A program made the position numbers and the translations under genes. From CAYRHS01 sp964424125 (GTDB lineage: Bacteria; Actinomycetota; Acidimicrobiia; IMCC26256; JAOSJL01): a stretch of 25,844 nucleotides of DNA. Where the stretch lies: contig CAYRHS010000025.1 in the NCBI GenBank assembly GCA_964424125.1, forward strand, positions 1 through 25,844. The letters run 5' to 3'. The notes under the pieces are model-generated. The model had not been told where the DNA came from and made no database searches. It saw nothing but the letters and a program-made list of their open reading frames with translations. Below, piece by piece: positions 23,001 to 25,844 of the stretch (positions are counted from its first letter, which is position 1; each line of letters begins with the position of its first letter).

Positions 23001-24934
23001 GGACGTCCGAGCAGAGGTGTCATCACCCGGTCGGCCTCGGCGAAGGTCTCGGCCACGATCGGCTCTCGCTCGCGGAGCTCGGCGACCATGTTCACGTATT
23101 GGGAGCCCTGCCCCGTGAAGAGGAACGCGACGCTCGGCGCGGGTCCGCGGCCGCGGAAGACGCCGCGTCCTCGGATGATCCGCCAGGCTGCGGGGTCGCC
23201 CGATTCGAACGCTCCGAGCGCTCGCTGCGCCTTGTCGGCGAGCTCGGCCGCGTCGCCGTAGTCGATGGCGACCCGCTCTCGAGCGCGCAACGCCTTCTCC
23301 GTCGGGACCGTCGGCGGTGGCGCCTCACCCGCGACCGCGTCGGCCTGGACCGTGCGGAGCCGAGACACGAGCTCGGCCTCGTCGTCTGCGCCGAGGACGA
23401 GCGCGCCGCGCAACGGGGCCTTGGCGGTGCCGGCCACCACCGGTTCCCTCCGCGCCGGCTCGGCGGCGGGGAGCTCGGCGCCGATCGCGACCGAGCGAGC
23501 GTGGTCGTCGAGCATGCCCGGCACGTACTCCTCGAGGACCACGTGGAAGTTGGTCCCACCGAAGCCGAATGCGCTGACCCCCGCCCGGCGCGGCGTGCCG
23601 TTCGCGCGCTCCCACTCGCGCAGCTCCGTGTTCACCGCGAAGGGCGAGGACGCGAAGTCGATGTTGGGGTTCGGTCGGTCGAAGTTGAGGCTGGGCGGCA
23701 GCACCTTGTCCCGGAGGGCGAGCGTCGCCTTGAGCACGCCCGCGGCACCCGCCCCGCCCTTGAGGTGGCCGATGTTCGACTTCACCGAGCCGAGCGCCAC
23801 CTTCTTGCCGTCCACGTTCTCGGCGCCGAACACGTCGATGAGGCTCTGGACCTCGACCACGTCGCCGACTCGAGTGGAGGTGCCGTGGGCCTCGACCAAC
23901 GTCGCCGACGTCAACGGCAGCCCGGCGTTGCGCCACCCACGCTCCACTGCCAAGCGCTGGCCGACAGGGTTGGGGGCGGTGATGCCCTTGCCCCGCCCGT
24001 CGCTCGACCCGCCGATCCCCCGGATGACCGCGTAGACGTCGTCGCCGTGGCGCTCGGCGTCGGCGAGGCGCTTCAGGACGAACAGCGCGGCCCCTTCACC
24101 CATCACGAAGCCGTCGGCACCCTCGGCGAAGGGCCGGGTCCCGGTGGCCGAGAGGGCGCCGATCTTGCAGAACTTCACGAACGTCGGGGCGCCCATGTTG
24201 CGGTCGATCCCGCCCGTGATGACGGTGTCGAACTCGTGCTCGACGAGGCCCTCCATCGCCGCGTCCATGGCCGCCATCGCGGACGCGCACGCGGCATCGG
24301 TGATGAAGTTCGGGCCGCGGAAATCGAAGAGGTTGGCGACGCGCCCGGCCATGCAGTTGCCGAGCTCGCCCGGCATGGTGTCCTCGGTGACCTCGGGCAG
24401 GGCCAGGTCGAGGCCGATGTGCACCTCCTCGGCGATGGCGGAGCGGACCTCGTCGGGCAGGGCCGCGAACGACGGCGCGGCGGTGAGCTCGCGCGCGAAC
24501 TCCGGGAACGAGATCCGCAGCGCCGTCAGGTAGTGCTTCTCCCCTGCCATCGCGTTGCCGAGGATCACGGCGGTGCGCTCGCCGTCGATGGAACGCTCGG
24601 GCCACCCGTAGTCCACGAGCGCCGCACGCGTGCACGCGACCGCCCACTTCTGAGCGTCGTCCATCGCGTCGCTCACCTTGGGGGGGATGGGCAGGTGCCA
24701 GCCGAGCGGGTCCCAGTCCCAGTCGCGCACCCAGCCGCCGATCTTCGAATAGGACTTCTCGGGCGCCTTGGGGTCGGGGTCGTAGTAGAGCGCGGGGTCC
24801 CAACGGTCGGGGCTCACGTCGGTGATGGAGTAACGGCCGCCCCGCACGTTGTCCCAGAAGGTGGCTGCGTCGGGCGCGTCCGGGAGGATCGCGCTGACCC
24901 CGACGATGGCGATGGCCTGCCCGTTCTCACTCAC
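17018..24934 (-). CDS. iterative-type polyketide/fatty-acid megasynthase, KS-AT-KS-ACP-ACP-KR-DH
   Basis: About 2638 residues from the GTG at 24934 (TTG 24979 and GTG 24946 are alternatives). Domains in order: KS1, residues ~7-470, Cys216 (DAACAS), His350 (HGTST), His390 (NIGHLKG). AT, ~600-905, Ser702 (GHSLGE) and HAFH at 804-807, a malonyl-type signature. Pro/Ala linker. KS2, ~1008-1515, Cys1262 (NSACAS), His1410 (HETYT in place of HGTxT), His1450 (GHPMG in place of NxGH). Two identical ACPs, ~1610-1685 and ~1713-1788, with LGIDTVKQAE, i.e. Thr1644 and Thr1747 where Ser normally carries phosphopantetheine. KR, ~1820-2320, TGAAGSI and Tyr2239 (DYSAAN). DH, ~2340-2638, His2379 (DHRIDGTPVLPG). 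No enoyl reductase, methyltransferase or thioesterase is present. The set recalls PUFA synthase PfaA/PfaC and heterocyst-glycolipid synthase modules; product unknown. Confidence 0.9.
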   Translation of the reverse strand: MSENGQAIAIVGVSAILPDAPDAATFWDNVRGGRYSITDVSPDRWDPALYYDPDPKAPEKSYSKIGGWVRDWDWDPLGWHLPIPPKVSDAMDDAQKWAVACTRAALVDYGWPERSIDGERTAVILGNAMAGEKHYLTALRISFPEFARELTAAPSFAALPDEVRSAIAEEVHIGLDLALPEVTEDTMPGELGNCMAGRVANLFDFRGPNFITDAACASAMAAMDAAMEGLVEHEFDTVITGGIDRNMGAPTFVKFCKIGALSATGTRPFAEGADGFVMGEGAALFVLKRLADAERHGDDVYAVIRGIGGSSDGRGKGITAPNPVGQRLAVERGWRNAGLPLTSATLVEAHGTSTRVGDVVEVQSLIDVFGAENVDGKKVALGSVKSNIGHLKGGAGAAGVLKATLALRDKVLPPSLNFDRPNPNIDFASSPFAVNTELREWERANGTPRRAGVSAFGFGGTNFHVVLEEYVPGMLDDHARSVAIGAELPAAEPARREPVVAGTAKAPLRGALVLGADDEAELVSRLRTVQADAVAGEAPPPTVPTEKALRARERVAIDYGDAAELADKAQRALGAFESGDPAAWRIIRGRGVFRGRGPAPSVAFLFTGQGSQYVNMVAELREREPIVAETFAEADRVMTPLLGRPLSDYIFVDADDEAAVRQAEEDLRQTEITQPAVLATDLALTRLLGAYGIVPDFVMGHSLGEYGALIAAGALTFDAALEAVSARGREMARVAVDDNGAMAAVLAPLEEVQQLVERIDGYVVVANVNCNSQSVIGGATDAVTRAVAACEEAGYRALQLPVSHAFHTEIVAPASEPLRATLERLRLSPPDIPIVANVDGEFYPMGPDVAPEMLDILARQVASPVQFVKGLETLYRAGAQVFVEVGPKRALQGFVADVLGDRDVSDLFTNHPKTGDVPAFNHALCGLYATGLGTGSEVVEAPAVSAPAAAPAVQEATPPVATAPPAPHQPPVEASTMSPDAYLELGHLFADFLEQGRRVYEGRGGPAAPTEPVVISGASLGTPGTERIFDDENLARLLHGEQLIDVIPARLRQEILDKHVTRLVKRETGEPSFEVIDSADEVIKLAARGGEFDLEREFGVPAERVAALGRATQLAIGAGVDALRDAGIPIVQHYRTTTTGSQLPDRWELPEPLRDDTGVIFASAFPGLEEFAEDADRFGVDRARREHLSDLETMRERVAEGDGDGVALAEIDRRIHELRHELDEHGYQFDRRFIFRILSMGHSQFAELVHARGPNTQVNSACASTTQAVALAEDWIRAGRCRRVVIIASDDATTDEMLGWIGAGFLASGAAATDENVEDAALPFDRRRHGMLLGMGAAGFVVESAEAARERGVRPICEVLGTVTANSAFHGTRLDVDHIGQMMEDVVEQAERRGGVSRHELAPRTLFVSHETYTPARGGSASAEVHALREVFGSDADRVVVANTKGFTGHPMGVGIEDVVAVKAVETGLVPPVANFREVDPELGTLNLSKGGSYPVEYALRLAAGFGSQISMMLLRWTPVPDGRHRAPDELGYEYRIVDPEAWARWLRRISGSEAPALEVAQRWLRVVDAGPGARPAPAALEPVTVPAPEPRPVPAPEPAPAVAEPVGDPVVGRVLELVAEGTGYPPDMLDLDLDLEADLGIDTVKQAEIFAAIREEYGIARDDSLKLRDYPTLQRVVGFVHERAPETVPAPAAAPAPAAEPAPAVAEPVGDPVVGRVLELVAEGTGYPPDMLDLDLDLEADLGIDTVKQAEIFAAIREEYGIARDDSLKLRDYPTLQRVVGFVHERAPETVPAPAAAPAPAAPEVEVAEAGERVSTRRIPMAVPRPPLDWFVPTGVTLEPGARVVVAPDRGGVGAALVKRLEQQGVEVLLVEGAPGADELEARLGDWVASGPIRGVYWLPALDDPSEGIDPAGWHEGLRFRVKLLAVTMRALAEQIGERGTFLVSGTRLGGRHGYDPAGAREPMGGAVTGFTKALGRERPDALVKAVDFEASRKTAALADLLMEETLRDPGAVEIGYADDRRWSVGLREIAAEPDTTRELGSDAVYLVTGAAGSIVAAITADLASASGGTFHLFDLVGEPDPADPDLERYERDRDGLKRELAERIAARGDRPTPVLIDRELARTERSLAALQAIRAVREAGGEARWHQVDLTDPEAVARELESVRESHPRVDVLVHAAGLEISRLLPDKPQSEYDLVFDVKADGWFHLLHGLGDTELGAAVVFSSIAGRFGNGGQTDYSAANDLLCKSVSGFRSSRPGTRGIAIDWTAWRDIGMASRGSIPKMMEAAGIDMLPPAEGIPVVRRELGSAGPGREVVVAGLLGVLLEERDEAGGLDTGSVTGTAKANGPMVERVVGWSLVDGLRVETELDPRTQGFLRDHRIDGTPVLPGVMGIEAFAEIATLAVPGMVIEAMEDVDFEAPCKFYRDEPRVLELSAAPRLDGDQVVADCRLVARRTLASGEEQVTTHFSGRARLAGEPPLLGSESTPADPTGPIATAEDVYRVYFHDETYRVLDRAWRDGDAAVGALAGGLPPNHEPADRSTSMAPRLVELCFQTEGILALGTTGQMALPHHVGRVMVRPGARDDQPCWAIVRGVGDHADAIVVAESGDVLVRLEGYRTIELPASVDDVVLAPLRAAMG
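19527..20145 (-). repeat. perfect 309-bp tandem duplication encoding the two ACP domains
   Basis: Bases 19527-19836 and 19836-20145 are identical at every position when compared by eye with an offset of 309 bases (103 codons), so the two ACPs plus their Ala/Pro linkers are the same protein and the same DNA. Identity stops abruptly on both sides. The unit codes for the carrier domain plus one EPVGDP-to-APETVPAP linker. Even synonymous sites match, implying recent duplication, ongoing gene conversion, or strong homogenisation. Confidence 0.95.
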
Positions 24935-24945
24935 TCGCGTCGTCA

Positions 24946-24950
24946 CCCTC
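24946..24950 (-). promoter_or_regulatory. candidate ribosome binding site for the megasynthase
   Basis: Read on the minus strand, GAGGG lies 11 bases before the GTG at 24934, after the acyl-CoA dehydrogenase stop (24957-24959). The spacing is long but better than for the GTG at 24946, whose only purines abut it, or the TTG at 24979, which would overlap the upstream gene. The chosen start gives MSENGQAIAIVG, a normal KS opening. Confidence 0.45.
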
Positions 24951-24956
24951 GATTGT

Positions 24957-25844
24957 TCAGTCGCTGCGGCCGTACACAAGGTCGGCCGTGCGGTCCATGT
25001 CGCTCAGCAGTCCCGCCTGTGAGGCCGCGAGTCGTTGGAGGTCGATCGCGGCCAGGAAGGAGCTGGCGTCGCCCCCCGCGCCAGTGACCCACCGGACGCC
25101 GTCGAGCGCGACCTTGGCCATGGCTTCGCGGGCGAAGACCCGGGCGAGGGTGGCGAGCGCCTCGGCGTCGAAACGCCGGTCGGCCTTGGGCGGCAGCGAC
25201 CCGTCAGCGGCTCGGGCGGCCCGGCGGCAGAGCGCCGCCGCACACTCGACGGAGGCCACCAGCTCACCCAGGCGGAGGAGCACGTGCTGGTGGCGGGTGA
25301 GCCGGCCCACCCGGCAGCACTCCATGAGCTCGGCCAGCGCGTGGTGGGCGAACGCGGCGACGTCGGCGCCGACCGCGGGCACGGTCCCGTGCAGCGTCTC
25401 GAGCTCCTGTGCCTGGTCGTGGTAGTGGGCACCTCTCGTCTTGAGGTGCAGCTGCCACCGATCGCGGCTGATCGTCATCTCCATGATCTCGGACGTGCCC
25501 TCGTAGATCGTGGTGATGCGCACGTCGCGCTTGATCTTCTCGACAAGGTACTCGTGCGTGTACCCGTAGCCACCGAGTGCCTGGATGCTCGCGTCGGCGG
25601 CCGCGTTCCCGGCCTCGGACGCGAGGTACTTGGCGATCGCACCCTCGGTGTTCAGCGTTCCCTCGCCCGCGTCGATTCGCTCGGCCGTCTCCTCGATGTA
25701 GGCGCGGGCGGCTTCGAGCCGCGCCACGTGCGGAACGACCAACTTGTGCGTGTAGCCCTGCTTCTCCGAGAGCGGGCCGCCCGCCTGGATGCGCTCGACG
25801 GAGTACGGGATCGCCCGATCGAGCGCGGCCCAGCCCGCGCCCAG
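24957..25844 (-). CDS. acyl-CoA dehydrogenase family protein, C-terminal part (5' end beyond window)
   Basis: The frame stays open to the window edge, so only the last ~295 residues are seen; an internal TTG at 25742 is not a start. The visible part begins in the C-terminal helical domain (GAGWAALDRAIPYSVERIQAGGP). It includes LGGYGYTHEYLVEKIKRDVR and YEGTSEI, whose Glu is at the position of the catalytic base of medium-chain enzymes. A further ~160-residue helical tail follows (RDRWQLHLK to the end), longer than standard acyl-CoA dehydrogenases and reminiscent of the extra C-terminal domain of VLCAD-type enzymes. It would oxidise acyl-CoA to enoyl-CoA with FAD and electron-transfer flavoprotein. 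It lies 22 bases upstream of the megasynthase, so it is likely in the same operon; whether it acts on starter, product or a carrier-bound chain is open. Confidence 0.9.
   Translation of the reverse strand: MGAGWAALDRAIPYSVERIQAGGPLSEKQGYTHKLVVPHVARLEAARAYIEETAERIDAGEGTLNTEGAIAKYLASEAGNAAADASIQALGGYGYTHEYLVEKIKRDVRITTIYEGTSEIMEMTISRDRWQLHLKTRGAHYHDQAQELETLHGTVPAVGADVAAFAHHALAELMECCRVGRLTRHQHVLLRLGELVASVECAAALCRRAARAADGSLPPKADRRFDAEALATLARVFAREAMAKVALDGVRWVTGAGGDASSFLAAIDLQRLAASQAGLLSDMDRTADLVYGRSD

Noticed and set aside
22514..25087. Long plus-strand open frame opposite the megasynthase
   Set aside because: It mirrors KS/AT coding sequence, has Arg/Val/Glu/His-rich low-complexity composition and no recognisable domain. 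It is typical of antisense frames in high-GC genes.

Overview
The window is high-GC DNA with many GTG starts, 4-base start/stop overlaps and long spurious open frames opposite the real genes. That codon bias, together with the gene set (cytochrome P450, DUF427, CaiB-type racemase, several SDRs, acyl-CoA dehydrogenase, a DUF6351 lipoprotein), points to an Actinomycetota bacterium. Acidimicrobiia is my best guess at class, by inference only. No rRNA, tRNA, CRISPR array, transposase or phage gene was seen.

Left part (1-8493) looks like lipid or steroid-like catabolism plus small accessory genes. A copper-binding lipoprotein (-) is divergent from a P450 (+), with a 6+4+6 inverted repeat just upstream of the P450 start. 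After the P450, on the same strand, come a tandem DUF427 protein, a membrane-anchored AlbA_2 protein and a short-chain dehydrogenase. Converging on these is a two-gene minus-strand operon: an extended-SDR epimerase/dehydrogenase and an alpha-methylacyl-CoA racemase with its full catalytic triad, overlapping by GTGA. Divergent from that operon is an APH-fold phosphotransferase. A large secreted DUF6351 lipoprotein (-) follows.

Right part (10756-25844, all minus strand) is the striking region: a tightly packed operon read right to left. It contains an acyl-CoA dehydrogenase (5' end outside the window), a ~2638-residue iterative-type megasynthase with order KS-AT-KS-ACP-ACP-KR-DH, a 1856-residue single-chain acetyl/acyl-CoA carboxylase with a eukaryote-like domain order (BC-BT-BCCP-central-CT), and an Sfp-type phosphopantetheinyl transferase. 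Gaps are 22 bp (depending on the start chosen), 2 bp and a 4-base overlap. The logic is self-contained: the carboxylase makes malonyl-CoA, the transferase arms the carrier domains, and the synthase builds a reduced/dehydrated acyl chain. The malonyl-type AT motif (HAFH) fits. There is no enoyl reductase or thioesterase domain, so an unsaturated or PUFA/glycolipid-like chain is the natural guess. Product and release are unknown.

Two features make the synthase worth following up. Its two ACP domains are an exact 309-bp tandem DNA duplication with a codon style unlike the flanking domains. In both copies the residue at the phosphopantetheine position reads Thr (LGIDT), where Ser is expected.
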